Shown here: positions 49,718-58,320 of the stretch, piece by piece
Position numbering within the stretch: position 1 is the stretch's first letter
Layout: each line of letters starts with the position of its first letter
Assembly (NCBI RefSeq): GCF_001425605.1
Contig: NZ_LMRG01000023.1
Location: 224,290-288,289 of the forward strand
From: Rhizobium sp. Leaf453
Lineage (GTDB): Bacteria > Pseudomonadota > Alphaproteobacteria > Rhizobiales > Rhizobiaceae
Direction of reading: 5' to 3'
Length of the DNA: 64,000 nucleotides
Notes under the pieces: model-generated
What the model saw: only the letters and a program-made list of their open reading frames with translations
Database searches by the model: none
Told to the model about the DNA's origin: nothing
Position numbers and translations under genes: made by a program

Positions 49718-50593
49718 ATGGAAACAATCACCACCATTGCGGACCTGCGCGCGTGTCTGGCGGAACATCGTCGCGCCGGCAAGTCGATCGGCCTCGTGCC
49801 GACCATGGGTTACCTGCATGTCGGCCATATGGAACTGGTCGCCCGCGCACGCGCAGCAAATGACATCGTCGTCGTCAGTCTTTTCGTCAATCCGCTGCAG
49901 TTTGGCGCGAACGAGGATCTGACGAAATATCCGCGTGATCTCGCCCGCGATCAGGCCATGCTCGTCCAAGGCGGCGCCGATTTTCTCTTCGCGCCGGGTG
50001 TCTCCGACATGTATCCGCGCCCTATGGAGACCGTCGTCGATGTGCCGACACTCGGCGGCGAGTTGGAGGGCAAGGTTCGCCCCGGCCATTTTGCCGGTGT
50101 CTCGACGGTGGTGACCAAGCTCTTCAACATCGTCCAGCCGGACCGCGCCTATTTTGGCGAGAAGGATTTCCAGCAATTGCAGATCATCAAGCGCCTGGTC
50201 CAGGACCTCGCGCAGCCGGTCGAGGTGATCGGCGTGGCGACGGTGCGTGAAGCCGATGGTCTCGCCTGTTCCTCCCGCAACGTCTATCTGAGCGCGGCCG
50301 AACGGGCCGCCGCCGCGATCGTACCGAAGGCGCTCGACGAGGCTGAAAGGCTGGTTGCCTCGGGCGTGACGAATGTTGTGGAACTGGAGCGCGCCGTGAC
50401 GGATTTCATCGCTTCAGAGCCGCTGGCCAAGCCCGAAGTGGTAGCGATCCGCGATCCGGAAACGCTGCATGAATTGACCGAAATTGGCGAAAAGCCGGTT
50501 CTTCTGTTGCTTTTTGTCCGCTTCGGGAGCACGAAGCTGCTCGATAACCGGGTTTTCAGCCCGAAAACGGCTAAATTTGCGAAGGTGGCGTGA
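49718..50593 (+). CDS. panC: Pantothenate synthetase PanC
   Basis: A 291-residue enzyme that joins pantoate and beta-alanine with ATP to make pantothenate. The nucleotide motif is [10 protein letters not shown] (HxGH-like), pantoate/ATP block [28 protein letters not shown] and [13 protein letters not shown]; the KMSKS-like loop is [12 protein letters not shown] at 49718 is preceded by GGAGGA (49705-49710). It is coupled to panB (its TGA lies two bases before the panB ATG). Typical length of 280-290 residues. Confidence 0.96.
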   Translation: METITTIADLRACLAEHRRAGKSIGLVPTMGYLHVGHMELVARARAANDIVVVSLFVNPLQFGANEDLTKYPRDLARDQAMLVQGGADFLFAPGVSDMYPRPMETVVDVPTLGGELEGKVRPGHFAGVSTVVTKLFNIVQPDRAYFGEKDFQQLQIIKRLVQDLAQPVEVIGVATVREADGLACSSRNVYLSAAERAAAAIVPKALDEAERLVASGVTNVVELERAVTDFIASEPLAKPEVVAIRDPETLHELTEIGEKPVLLLLFVRFGSTKLLDNRVFSPKTAKFAKVA

Positions 50594-50595
50594 GC

Positions 50596-51423
50596 ATGAG
50601 TGTACAGGCAGTGAAGCGTCGCCTCAGCCCCGGGAATATCGAAGCATTGAAGGGCGAGCGGCCGATTGTCAGCCTCACGGCCTATACGACGCCGATCGCG
50701 CGGCTGCTCGATCCGCATGTCGACTTCATGCTGGTCGGCGATTCCCTCGGCATGGTGATCTATGGCCTCGATTCGACCGTCGGTGTCACGCTCGACATGA
50801 TGATCGCCCATGGACAGGCCGTGATGCGCGGCTCGGAAAAGGCCTGCGTCGTCGTTGATCTGCCGTTCGGATCCTACCAGGAATCGAAGGAGCAGGCCTT
50901 TCACAGTGCGGCCCGCATCCTGAAGGAAACCGGCTGCAGCGCGGTGAAGCTTGAGGGCGGGGCAGAGATGGCGGAGACCGTCGATTTCCTCACCCAGCGC
51001 GGCATTCCGGTGCTCGGCCATGTCGGGTTGATGCCGCAGCTCGTCAACACGATGGGCGGTTACCGCTCTGTCGGTCGCAGCGACAAGGAAGCCGCCAAGA
51101 TCCGGCGCGATGCCAAGGCGATCGACGATGCCGGCGCCTTTGCAATCGTCGTCGAAGGCACGATCGAGCCGCTTGCGCGCGAGATTTCCGCGTCCTTGCG
51201 GGCGCCGACCATCGGTATCGGTGCATCGCCGGCCTGTGACGGCCAGATTCTCGTATCGGACGACATGCTCGGCATCTTCAGCGATTTCAAGCCACGCTTC
51301 GTCAAGCATTTCGCCGAACTCGCGCCGCAGATGTCTGCCGCGTTCGAGGCCTACGCCAACGAGGTGAAGGCGCGGACGTTTCCCGGAATCGAGCACACCT
51401 TTCAGGTGAAGCCCAAGTCCTGA
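50596..51423 (+). CDS. panB: 3-methyl-2-oxobutanoate hydroxymethyltransferase PanB
   Basis: A 275-residue TIM barrel that adds a hydroxymethyl group from methylene-tetrahydrofolate to 3-methyl-2-oxobutanoate, the first committed step of pantothenate synthesis. The metal-binding blocks [13 protein letters not shown] and [23 protein letters not shown], the GHVGLMPQ loop and [16 protein letters not shown] are conserved. ATG at 50596 is chosen; GTG at 50590, overlapping the panC stop, is an alternative. Second gene of a panC-panB operon, ended by a hairpin. Confidence 0.96.
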   Translation: MSVQAVKRRLSPGNIEALKGERPIVSLTAYTTPIARLLDPHVDFMLVGDSLGMVIYGLDSTVGVTLDMMIAHGQAVMRGSEKACVVVDLPFGSYQESKEQAFHSAARILKETGCSAVKLEGGAEMAETVDFLTQRGIPVLGHVGLMPQLVNTMGGYRSVGRSDKEAAKIRRDAKAIDDAGAFAIVVEGTIEPLAREISASLRAPTIGIGASPACDGQILVSDDMLGIFSDFKPRFVKHFAELAPQMSAAFEAYANEVKARTFPGIEHTFQVKPKS

Positions 51424-51436
51424 TCTTGGAGCCATG

Positions 51437-51470
51437 CCCGGACATCGGCTCTGTCGGATGTCCGGGTTTC
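51437..51470 (+). terminator. Terminator of the panCB operon
   Basis: CCCGGACATC (51437-51446) and GATGTCCGGG (51457-51466), 10-bp perfect stem, 10-base loop, then TTTC. Confidence 0.7.
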
Positions 51471-51611
51471 AATCAGAAATTCGGATCGCTGCATCAATCT
51501 TATTGAATTGTCGGTTGCCGTCTTGCGACCTATCTGTGGATTCGATTTCAAACATATTTCAATCGGTGGAGAGCGGCTTCGGTCAGTCGCCTGTGCCGGA
51601 AAGTTTTCCCG

Positions 51612-52328
51612 ATGAAAAAAGATGACTTCTGGCAGGGCGTTCGCGGCGGTTTCCCCGTGATGGTGTCTGCCTCTCCGTTCGGTGCGCTCTTCGGTGCGCT
51701 GGCGGTCGACAACGGCTTTTCGGTCTTCGACGCCGTTTTCATGAGCGCCACGGTCTATGCCGGCGCCAGCCAGATGGTCGGCATCGAACTGTTCGGCCAC
51801 AATGTCCAGCCTTGGTTGATCGTCCTGTCGGTCTTTGCCGTGAACTTCCGCCACATTCTCTATTCGGCATCGATGGCGCGGCATATCCGCCATTTCTCGG
51901 CCGTGCAGAAGTTCTTCACCTTCTTCCTGCTGGTCGATCCGCAATATGCCGAAACCGAGAAGCGGGCGGAGCGCGGCGAACCCATCACCTTCTGGTGGTA
52001 TCTCGGCTTTGCGATGATCATCTATCTGCCTTGGCAGTTGATGACGATGCTGGGCGCCATTTTCGGGCAGCTCATCGGCGATCCCCGGGCCATCGGCCTC
52101 GATGTGCTGCTGCCGATCTATTTCCTCGGTCTCGTCCTCGGCTTCCGCAAGCGCGATCATTGGTTGCCGGTCGTCGCGGTCAGTTCGCTGGCCTCGATTG
52201 CCGCCATGCATTTCGTCGGCTCGCCATGGCATGTGAGTATCGGTGCCGTCACCGGTATCGCGCTTGCCGCCTGCATGCCGTTGCCGGATCAGCCCGAAGA
52301 GCCCGTCACCCTGGAAAACGAGGTCTGA
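51612..52328 (+). CDS. azlC: AzlC-type branched-chain amino acid permease large subunit
   Basis: A 238-residue membrane protein with about six segments, of the AzlC/YgaZ family (opening FWQGVRGGFPVMVSASPFG, and the block SATVYAGASQMVGIELFG). With the small AzlD subunit it forms a branched-chain amino acid exporter in the inner membrane. The GGGFPV/ASQ parts are typical. ATG at 51612. The stop is followed by only one base before the azlD start, so the two form an operon. The substrate is by family inference. Confidence 0.9.
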   Translation: MKKDDFWQGVRGGFPVMVSASPFGALFGALAVDNGFSVFDAVFMSATVYAGASQMVGIELFGHNVQPWLIVLSVFAVNFRHILYSASMARHIRHFSAVQKFFTFFLLVDPQYAETEKRAERGEPITFWWYLGFAMIIYLPWQLMTMLGAIFGQLIGDPRAIGLDVLLPIYFLGLVLGFRKRDHWLPVVAVSSLASIAAMHFVGSPWHVSIGAVTGIALAACMPLPDQPEEPVTLENEV

Positions 52329-52329
52329 C

Positions 52330-52644
52330 ATGGACAGCGCTCAACACCTTCACCTGATCTACATCATCCTCGCGGCGGCCGTTGCGACCTTCCTGACGCG
52401 TATCGGCGGTTATGTGATGATCACCCAGATGAAGCGCATCCCGCCGCGCATGGAGGCGGCGCTCAATGCCGTTCCCGCGGCCGTTCTGTCCACGCTGGTT
52501 GCACCCGCCTTCGTCTATGGCGGCTGGGACGTCGCGGCGTCGATGGTCGTCGCCTTCTTTGTCGGTCTTCGTTTTTCGTCGCTCTGGATGCTGCTTGCCG
52601 GCTGGCTCGTCGTCATGGCCATCCGGCATGCGGGCATCCTCTGA
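52330..52644 (+). CDS. azlD: AzlD-type branched-chain amino acid permease small subunit
   Basis: A 104-residue membrane protein with three or four segments, of the AzlD/YgaH family (TRIGGYVMITQMKRIPPRMEA and LNAVPAAVLSTLVAPAF). It accompanies AzlC. The ATG at 52330 lies one base after the azlC stop. Its stop codon lies inside a hairpin that also holds the stop of the convergent aminopeptidase gene. Length is usual for the family. Confidence 0.9.
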   Translation: MDSAQHLHLIYIILAAAVATFLTRIGGYVMITQMKRIPPRMEAALNAVPAAVLSTLVAPAFVYGGWDVAASMVVAFFVGLRFSSLWMLLAGWLVVMAIRHAGIL

Positions 52645-52664
52645 CGCGCTTCAGCGCGTCAGAG
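52639..52664. terminator. Shared stop-codon hairpin of two convergent genes
   Basis: CTCTGACGCGC (52639-52649) and GCGCGTCAGAG (52654-52664) form an 11-bp perfect stem with loop TTCA. The azlD TGA (52642-52644) and the minus-strand TGA of the aminopeptidase (52651-52653) both lie within it. There is no T run. Confidence 0.5.
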
Positions 52665-54486
52665 CCGCCGTTGCCTGATCGAGCCAGGAAAGCACCGCCT
52701 CATCGGAAATCAGCGGCGCCAGCTTTTCGCGTGTCTGCTGATGATAGCTGTTCATCCAGTCGAGCTCCTCGTCCGTCAGCAGAGACGTGACGATTAGCCG
52801 GCGGTCGATCGGGCAGAAGGTCAGGGTCTCGAAGCCGAGCATCGGCAGTTCACCGCCACCGATCTCGCTGGCCTCCAACACATGCACCAGGTTTTCGATG
52901 CGGATGCCGAAGGCGCCGGGGCGGTAGTAGCCGGGTTCGTTCGACAGGATCATGCCGGTCAGCAGTTCCTGCATGGAGGCGCGGGAGATCCGCTGCGGAC
53001 CTTCATGGACGGAGAGATAGGAGCCGACGCCATGGCCGGTGCCATGGGCGAAGTCGGCGCCGGCCTTCCACAACGCGATGCGCGCCAGCGGGTCGAGATC
53101 GACACCGCGTGAACCCTTGGGGAAGCGGGCGGTGCTGATGGCGATCATGCCCTTCAGGACGAGCGTGAAGAAGCGCCGCTGGTCTTCCGGCACGGTGCCG
53201 ATCGCCACGGTGCGGGTGATGTCGGTGGTGCCGTTGATGTACTGGCCACCGGAATCGATCAGGAACATGGTGCCATCGGCAATGGCGAGATCGCTTTCCG
53301 TCGTCACGCGGTAATGCATGATCGCGGCATGCGCGCCGGCGCCGGAGATCGTGTCGAAGGAAATGTCCTTCAGCGGGTTCTGCATGCGCTCGCCGACCGA
53401 CTTGCGAAACGCTTCGAGCTTCACGGCGGCGGCGATCTCTGTGACTTCGCCGGGTGTCGTTCCGTCCAGCCAGGCAAGGAATTCGACCATCGCAGCACCA
53501 TCCTGCAGATGGGCGCGGGCGGAGCCTTCAAGTTCGGCTGTGTTCTTGCGGGCGCGGGGCAGGCGGGCGGGATCGATCGCCTCGATCACAGTGCCACCGC
53601 TCACACGAATGCGCTCGGCCAGCGCGAAAGCCGCATGATCCGGATCGATCATGATCTTCGCACCGGTCGCTCCAAGGGCTGCAACCTTTTCCTCGAACGA
53701 GGAGGGCGCCTCGAAGTTGGCGAGTTGCGTCAGGTAAGCCTCTTCCTCGATGCCGGTCTTGCGCTTGTCGAGAAACAGTTCCGCCTTGCCATCCGCATGG
53801 ACTATGGCGCGAGCGAGCGGATGCGGGGTATGCGGTACGTCACTGCCGCGGATATTGAAGGTCCAGGCGATCGAGGAGGGATCGGTCAGCACGACGGCAT
53901 CGGCACCGGCCTTTGCGATTTCGGCCGCCATGGTGGCGAGCTTGTCCTTGGCGAGAAGGCCGGCATGATCGAGGGGCTGGATCTTGACGCGGCCGAGGGG
54001 AGCGTCGGGACGGTTTTCCCACTGCTTGTCCAGTGGATTGTGATCGAGGAAGACCAGCGCGCCGCCAAGCCCCTGCAATGCCTTTTCCAGCTTGCGGACT
54101 TCCGCGCCGGTGTGCAGCCAGGGATCGATGCCGAGGCGGAAGCCCTTGCGGCCGTGACGTTCGAGCCAGACATGCGGTGATTCACCGACGAGGTCGCCGC
54201 CTTCGAAGACGCTGCCATCCACCTGTTCAGCGAGCTGGGTCACGTAGCGGCCATCCACGAAGACAATTGCCTGACTCTGCGTGATGAGGGCGATGCCGGC
54301 CGAGCCGGTAAACCCGGTCAGCCATGCCAACCGCTCGGACGATGCCGGGACATATTCTCCCTGATATTCATCGGCGCGCGGCACTAGGAAGCCATCGACG
54401 TTCAGATCGACGAGTGCTGCGCGCAGCGCGGTGACGCGCGCCTTGCCGAATTGCGGTGTGGAGGTGACTTCAAAGGACTGGAACAT
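52651..54486 (-). CDS. Xaa-Pro aminopeptidase (aminopeptidase P)
   Basis: A 611-residue metalloenzyme of the M24B family that removes N-terminal residues ahead of proline. The creatinase-like N-terminal domains (SSERLAWLTGFTGSAGIAL, AIVFVDGRYVTQLAEQV) occupy the first half. The pita-bread catalytic domain has the metal ligands in LIDSGGQYINGTTDITRT (Asp-Asp pair), GTGHGVGSYLSVHEGP (His), LSNEPGYYR (Glu) and ENLV (Glu). A third, C-terminal block follows. It is cytoplasmic, with no signal peptide. It converges on azlD. The family also includes the eukaryotic type with three domains, whose length this matches. Confidence 0.94.
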   Translation of the reverse strand: MFQSFEVTSTPQFGKARVTALRAALVDLNVDGFLVPRADEYQGEYVPASSERLAWLTGFTGSAGIALITQSQAIVFVDGRYVTQLAEQVDGSVFEGGDLVGESPHVWLERHGRKGFRLGIDPWLHTGAEVRKLEKALQGLGGALVFLDHNPLDKQWENRPDAPLGRVKIQPLDHAGLLAKDKLATMAAEIAKAGADAVVLTDPSSIAWTFNIRGSDVPHTPHPLARAIVHADGKAELFLDKRKTGIEEEAYLTQLANFEAPSSFEEKVAALGATGAKIMIDPDHAAFALAERIRVSGGTVIEAIDPARLPRARKNTAELEGSARAHLQDGAAMVEFLAWLDGTTPGEVTEIAAAVKLEAFRKSVGERMQNPLKDISFDTISGAGAHAAIMHYRVTTESDLAIADGTMFLIDSGGQYINGTTDITRTVAIGTVPEDQRRFFTLVLKGMIAISTARFPKGSRGVDLDPLARIALWKAGADFAHGTGHGVGSYLSVHEGPQRISRASMQELLTGMILSNEPGYYRPGAFGIRIENLVHVLEASEIGGGELPMLGFETLTFCPIDRRLIVTSLLTDEELDWMNSYHQQTREKLAPLISDEAVLSWLDQATAALTR

Positions 54487-54628
54487 CTGGCTTTTCCATA
54501 TTTTCGCAAAATGAGGAGCCGATGGACAGATCGCGCCGGGCGACCGTTACAGCCGATTCCTCAAAGGGTGGACATAGTCTAGCGGAAACGGGCCGGGCAG
54601 TGATAGCCCGTGTTTCTTGCCCGTCCGG

Positions 54629-55162
54629 TTAGCCCTTGACGAATTTCCGGATGATCTCCCAGGTCAGCCGCTGATTGTTGCGTGCCCAGCGATCGTCGGT
54701 AAAGAAAACCGGTTCGGCAGGCTCCCAGCCACTGCAGCTGAAATCCGACTGCCGGGCAAAGAATGTGACGAAATCAGCCTCGCTGTCCCATTGGGCGATC
54801 GGCTCTTCGACACTGTGTCCGCCATCCTGGATTTCACGCAGCGTAATCGTGTCGCCCGTCCGGATCAGTCCGTGTCCGCAATAGTCGCGATGAAACTGGT
54901 GGATCAGCCCGGTGCCCGGTTCGCAAGTTATCAGCTTGCGATACAGATCGCGCGCCACCCGGGCGCCGAACGGTGCATGGCTCAGGCGATCGCGGCATTC
55001 GAGATGCCGCCGCTCCCTCTCTTCCTCCGAAGCATCGATCAGAGGGTAGGGCGGCCAGGCGGGCATATCCGCCGACGTCTTGCCCCGCATAGACTGCAGT
55101 ATCGACCCGACGATCCAGGCGATGAGGCCGAGGCAGATCAGCGGTATTACTGTCGCAAGCAT
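54629..55162 (-). CDS. Membrane-anchored unknown protein
   Basis: A 177-residue protein with one N-terminal membrane anchor (MLATVIPLICLGLIAWIVGSIL) and a soluble domain of about 150 residues rich in Trp, Asp and Glu (SWEPAEPVFF-like and DDRWARNNQRLTWEII near the end). I recognise no family and see no catalytic motif. The start at 55162 follows AAGGAGGA closely. It lies between the aminopeptidase gene and a short possible gene on the same strand. It is likely anchored with the domain in the periplasm or cytoplasm; orientation cannot be told with certainty. Function unknown. Confidence 0.7.
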   Translation of the reverse strand: MLATVIPLICLGLIAWIVGSILQSMRGKTSADMPAWPPYPLIDASEEERERRHLECRDRLSHAPFGARVARDLYRKLITCEPGTGLIHQFHRDYCGHGLIRTGDTITLREIQDGGHSVEEPIAQWDSEADFVTFFARQSDFSCSGWEPAEPVFFTDDRWARNNQRLTWEIIRKFVKG

Positions 55163-55236
55163 CCATCCTCCTTCGGCGCTATGTCACATTTATCATACTT
55201 ATGCGTTTCATGCATGGCACCCATGCTGCATTGCAC

Positions 55237-55350
55237 CTAGACCGGTTCGAAAAATAGTCTATAAATCCACTTAACGAACGCGGATGCAAATCCGATGTTC
55301 TCGCAAATGCCTTCGGGCACGCGCTGCACGGTCTGAATATGGTTGGTCAT
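55237..55350 (-). CDS. Possible small protein of 37 residues with a very strong ribosome binding site
   Basis: The minus strand from 55350 reads ATG, 37 codons and TAG. Its peptide begins MTNHIQTVQRVPEGIC and ends FVKWIYRLFFEPV, with an aromatic, amphipathic C-terminal half that could meet a membrane. A GGAGGGAGGAGGAGAAGG-like purine run sits directly upstream. An overlapping 28-codon frame (ATG at about 55437 on the minus strand) ends on the same ATGA, which would couple the two. No family known; it may be spurious. It lies in a 406-base gap between prmA and the membrane-anchored unknown. Confidence 0.4.
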   Translation of the reverse strand: MTNHIQTVQRVPEGICENIGFASAFVKWIYRLFFEPV

Positions 55351-55482
55351 CCTTCTCCTCCTCCCTCCGGGTGGCCAATTCCAGATCGTGAAGAGTCCGC
55401 TTGAGCGCTCCTCCTCCTCAAGCTCGCGGACATGGCCGGCTTGCCGGTCAGCGGGCGATGCTTCGGCATCGCCTTTGTATTG

Positions 55483-55518
55483 AAAACCCGCTTGTCCATG
55501 ACGGACAGGCGGGTTTTT
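55483..55518. terminator. Intrinsic terminator between prmA and the small frame
   Basis: AAAACCCGCTTGTCC (55483-55497) and GGACAGGCGGGTTTT (55503-55517), 15 bp with one G:U pair, loop ATGAC, with a T run on the plus-strand side and four T on the minus-strand side. It lies downstream of prmA, which is read leftwards. Confidence 0.75.
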
Positions 55519-55568
55519 CTTTTCCGAGATTTTGAAATGGATGCCTTCCGCCCGAAGGCGGAAGCGCT

Positions 55569-56447
55569 TCAGGCACGATCGAGATGGATCGTGACCCAGC
55601 CGTTGCGCCAGATCGTGCGGACATGGCGCAGGTGCTGGGCGTTGTAGGCCGACAGAACCTTCCAGCGCTGTGCGGCCAGGATTCCCGAGAGAATGACCGA
55701 GCCACCGGGTGCCAGATGGTTTGCCAACTGCGGCGCCATGCGGATCAAGGGCCGGGCGAGGATGTTGGCGATGATCAGGTCGAACGCGCCATGGGCGTCG
55801 AAGGCCGGCGAATGGAAGCCGGGCGCGGTGATCGTGGTGATACCCGTCGCGATACCATTGCGCTTGACGTTTTCGGCGGCGACCCGCGTTGCGATGGGGT
55901 CGATATCCGTCGCCAGCACGGGCACATGCTTCAGCTTTCTTGCCGCGATCGCGAGGACGCCGCTGCCGGTGCCGAGATCGAGCGCATTGCGCACCTTGCG
56001 GGACCGCATCACGGTTTCGATCACTTCGAGGCAGCCCGCTGTCGTGCCGTGATGTCCGGTGCCGAAGGCCTGGCCGGCATCGATCTCGATGGCGATGTCG
56101 TTGAGGGCGACCTTGTTGCGGTCGTGCGAGCCATGCACGAGGAAACGGCCGGCGCGCACCGGCGACAGGCCTTCCAGCGACTTGGCGATCCAGTCGACAT
56201 CGGGAATGACTTCCCGCTGGATTTCGGCATCGGGGAAACGTTCGCCGATAACGCCGGCGAAGCGCTCGCGCATTTCTTCTTCTTCATCGAAGTCGATATA
56301 GATGGAGGCTTCCCAGATATCGTTCTTCTCGTCCATTTCCATCGTTGCGATGGCGTAACCTTCGTCCTCGAAGGCGTCCGTCATCAGTGACATCGCGACC
56401 TCGGAGAGGATCTCGGTCGTGGTGATGAAAAGGCGCATGTCGCTCAA
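55569..56447 (-). CDS. prmA: Ribosomal protein L11 methyltransferase PrmA (TTG start)
   Basis: A 292-residue enzyme that trimethylates several amino groups of ribosomal protein L11. The SAM motif is ALDLGTGSGVLAIAA (near residue 155), preceded by FGTGHHGTTAGCLE and followed by ATDIDPIATRVA and DLIIANILARPL, the NPPY-like block of PrmA. The start is taken as TTG at 56447: AAGGA lies eight bases before it and it gives MSDMRLFITTTEI, the rhizobial N terminus. ATG at 56438 is the alternative. It is transcribed leftwards behind the Sco1 gene, with a gap of 75 bases. Confidence 0.93.
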   Translation of the reverse strand: MSDMRLFITTTEILSEVAMSLMTDAFEDEGYAIATMEMDEKNDIWEASIYIDFDEEEEMRERFAGVIGERFPDAEIQREVIPDVDWIAKSLEGLSPVRAGRFLVHGSHDRNKVALNDIAIEIDAGQAFGTGHHGTTAGCLEVIETVMRSRKVRNALDLGTGSGVLAIAARKLKHVPVLATDIDPIATRVAAENVKRNGIATGITTITAPGFHSPAFDAHGAFDLIIANILARPLIRMAPQLANHLAPGGSVILSGILAAQRWKVLSAYNAQHLRHVRTIWRNGWVTIHLDRA

Positions 56448-56522
56448 GGTCGTTATCCTTCGGATCGGGCAGGGGGACGGCTGTGCGGGCTCTACCATGC
56501 GCTGCGATCAAAGGTAAAGCGT

Positions 56523-57122
56523 TCAGCGCTTGGTCAGGTTCTCCAGCTTTTGAACCGCCGTTTCGGGATTTTCGCCATAGGCGATCGTTCCGGTGAAGGC
56601 GCCCTTCGCATCGAGAAGGAAGACCGAGGCGGTGTGATCCATCGTATAGTCGCCATCCGGCTTTGCCTCGTCCAGCGGGATCTTCTTGGCGTAGACGCGG
56701 AAGCCCTTGACCATCTCCATGACCTTGTCCGCCGGACCGGAAATGCCGGTGATGCGCTTGGAAACGTTGGAGACGTACTGGTTCATGATCTCGGGCGTGT
56801 CGCGCTCGGGATCGACGCTGACAAAATAGGCCTGCAGCTTGGTGCCATCAGGATCGACCTTTTCCAGCCAGCCGTTGAGCTCAAACAGGGTCGTGGGGCA
56901 GACTTCCGGGCAATGGGTGAAGCCGAAGAAGAGGGCGGACGGCTTTCCGGTGAAGGCCTTTTCGGTGATCGGCTGGCCTGTCTGGGAAACGAGCTCGAAC
57001 GGGACACCAAACGGACCGGCCGCCAGCTGCTCCTTGGGATTGCTCATCCAGTACGCGACATAGCCGAGGACGGCTGCTACGACGGCGACCGCCACCCATA
57101 GAACAATACGCAAGGTCTTCAT
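56523..57122 (-). CDS. Sco1/SenC-type copper chaperone
   Basis: A 199-residue thioredoxin-fold protein anchored by one N-terminal segment (RIVLWVAVAVVAAVLGYVAY) in the inner membrane, facing the periplasm. The copper ligands are the CxxxC pair in FTHCPEVCPT (Cys71, Cys75) and the His in YTMDHTASVFL (near 163). Sco proteins help assemble the CuA centre of cytochrome oxidase. It follows a 52-residue membrane protein gene on the same strand; the gap is 120 bases. No cytochrome oxidase gene is in the window. Confidence 0.93.
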   Translation of the reverse strand: MKTLRIVLWVAVAVVAAVLGYVAYWMSNPKEQLAAGPFGVPFELVSQTGQPITEKAFTGKPSALFFGFTHCPEVCPTTLFELNGWLEKVDPDGTKLQAYFVSVDPERDTPEIMNQYVSNVSKRITGISGPADKVMEMVKGFRVYAKKIPLDEAKPDGDYTMDHTASVFLLDAKGAFTGTIAYGENPETAVQKLENLTKR

Positions 57123-57242
57123 CGAAACATCCGCTTATCTGCTGAACTGTGGCAGTTGAGATAGCGGTTCGGCACGCGCGTTGCAAACGCTCAGGCTGCC
57201 AGCGTCAAAATGTGGCAGGCCCGCTCGGAAACACCAGGAAAG

Positions 57243-57401
57243 TCAGAAGCACCAGGAAAGACCGTTTTCCGCCATGGCCAGAAACATCTCCGGTCCCTGG
57301 ACGATCCAGCCGGCAAAGGCCGCGCCGGCCAGAAGCAGGACACAACCGGCCGCGACGGTTGCGATCAGGGTCCTCGGGTATGTCGGGGCATCGTTGTTCA
57401 T
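57243..57401 (-). CDS. 52-residue single-span membrane protein upstream of the Sco1 gene
   Basis: The minus strand from 57401 holds 52 codons and TGA. The peptide starts MNNDAPTYPRTLIATVAAGC, has one clear membrane segment (LIATVAAGCVLLLAGAAFAG, residues 12-31) and ends in AMAENGLSWCF. The compact N-in hydrophobic design and its position just before the Sco1 gene suggest a real small membrane protein. It is too short for ordinary gene finding and no Shine-Dalgarno is strong. The terminal NGLSWCF end recalls small proteins of other rhizobia, from memory only. Confidence 0.6.
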   Translation of the reverse strand: MNNDAPTYPRTLIATVAAGCVLLLAGAAFAGWIVQGPEMFLAMAENGLSWCF

Positions 57402-57670
57402 GAGGCAATGATACCGCTGCGAGCTCCGGATGAAAAGGCGGTTTTGCCTGCCTGCGGCCGCGCCGCTGCATCGGGTGTCGTTAACATTGGGTGATCATTT
57501 TAGTGAAAGTTTAATTTGTGTTTGCCATGGTCTAGGGGCGTGAAGGGGTGCGAATCCTCTTTTTGACATGACGTCGCCGGTTTTTGATCGAGTCCGGGTC
57601 CCGCATTGTCCATTCCGTCGTCCGTGCCGAAAGCATCGGGCTCCGCCGAAAACTGGGAAGAGTTCTGATC

Positions 57671-58138
57671 ATGAACAACAGCGCCATCAAGCAGTCCGGT
57701 GCCTATCTGGAAATCGTGTCCTTTCATCTGGGTGATCAGGAATTCTGTATCGATATCATGGCGATCCGCGAAATCCGCGGTTGGGCTCCGGTAACGCCGA
57801 TGCCGCACACGCCGCCCTACGTTCTCGGCCTGATCAATCTGCGTGGCGCGGTGATCCCGGTCATCGACATGGCCTGCCGTCTCGGCATGAAGATGACAGA
57901 GCCGTCCGAACGTTCGGCCATCATCGTCACCGACATCGCCGGCAAGCTGGTCGGCCTGCTGGTCGAGCAGGTTTCCGACATGATGACCATCAAGAGCGAG
58001 GCCTTGCAGCCGGCGCCGGAAATCATTCCGGAGGCCCAGCGCGCCTTCTGCCGTGGCATCGTGGCCCTGGAAAAGACCATGGTCTGCTTCCTCAACCTCG
58101 ATACGGTCATCGCCGACGAGCTTGCCCAGGCCGCCTGA
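57671..58138 (+). CDS. cheW: Chemotaxis coupling protein CheW
   Basis: A 155-residue single-domain CheW that links chemoreceptors to the kinase CheA. Blocks: EIVSFHLGDQEFCIDIMAI, REIRGWAPVTPMPHTPPY, LGLINLRGAVIPVIDMACRLG and VGLLVEQVSDMMTI, all typical. ATG at 57671 follows GGAAGAG; the frame is open 29 codons further up but those residues are not CheW-like. It lies away from any visible che operon, as a single gene, as happens in rhizobia with several cheW copies. A hairpin follows. Confidence 0.93.
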   Translation: MNNSAIKQSGAYLEIVSFHLGDQEFCIDIMAIREIRGWAPVTPMPHTPPYVLGLINLRGAVIPVIDMACRLGMKMTEPSERSAIIVTDIAGKLVGLLVEQVSDMMTIKSEALQPAPEIIPEAQRAFCRGIVALEKTMVCFLNLDTVIADELAQAA

Positions 58139-58165
58139 GCCGGCCACATTTTCTGTTGAATATCC

Positions 58166-58200
58166 AACGGACATCGCCCGGTTTGCCGGCGGTGTCCGTT
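58166..58200 (+). terminator. Hairpin terminator of cheW
   Basis: AACGGACATCGCC (58166-58178) pairs with GGCGGTGTCCGTT (58188-58200), 13 bp including one U:G pair, nine-base loop, then TGCGTTTG. The T run is poor. Confidence 0.6.
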
Positions 58201-58320
58201 TGCGTTTGTGTCGGATGGAGTGAAAGCGGCTTGGCGCGCGTCTTGCTTCCGGTCTAGTGTCGCGCTCAACGCTGGGGGCGTCCCCCCAGCCGTGAGATAA
58301 AGCCGGAACGGAGATCGCCC

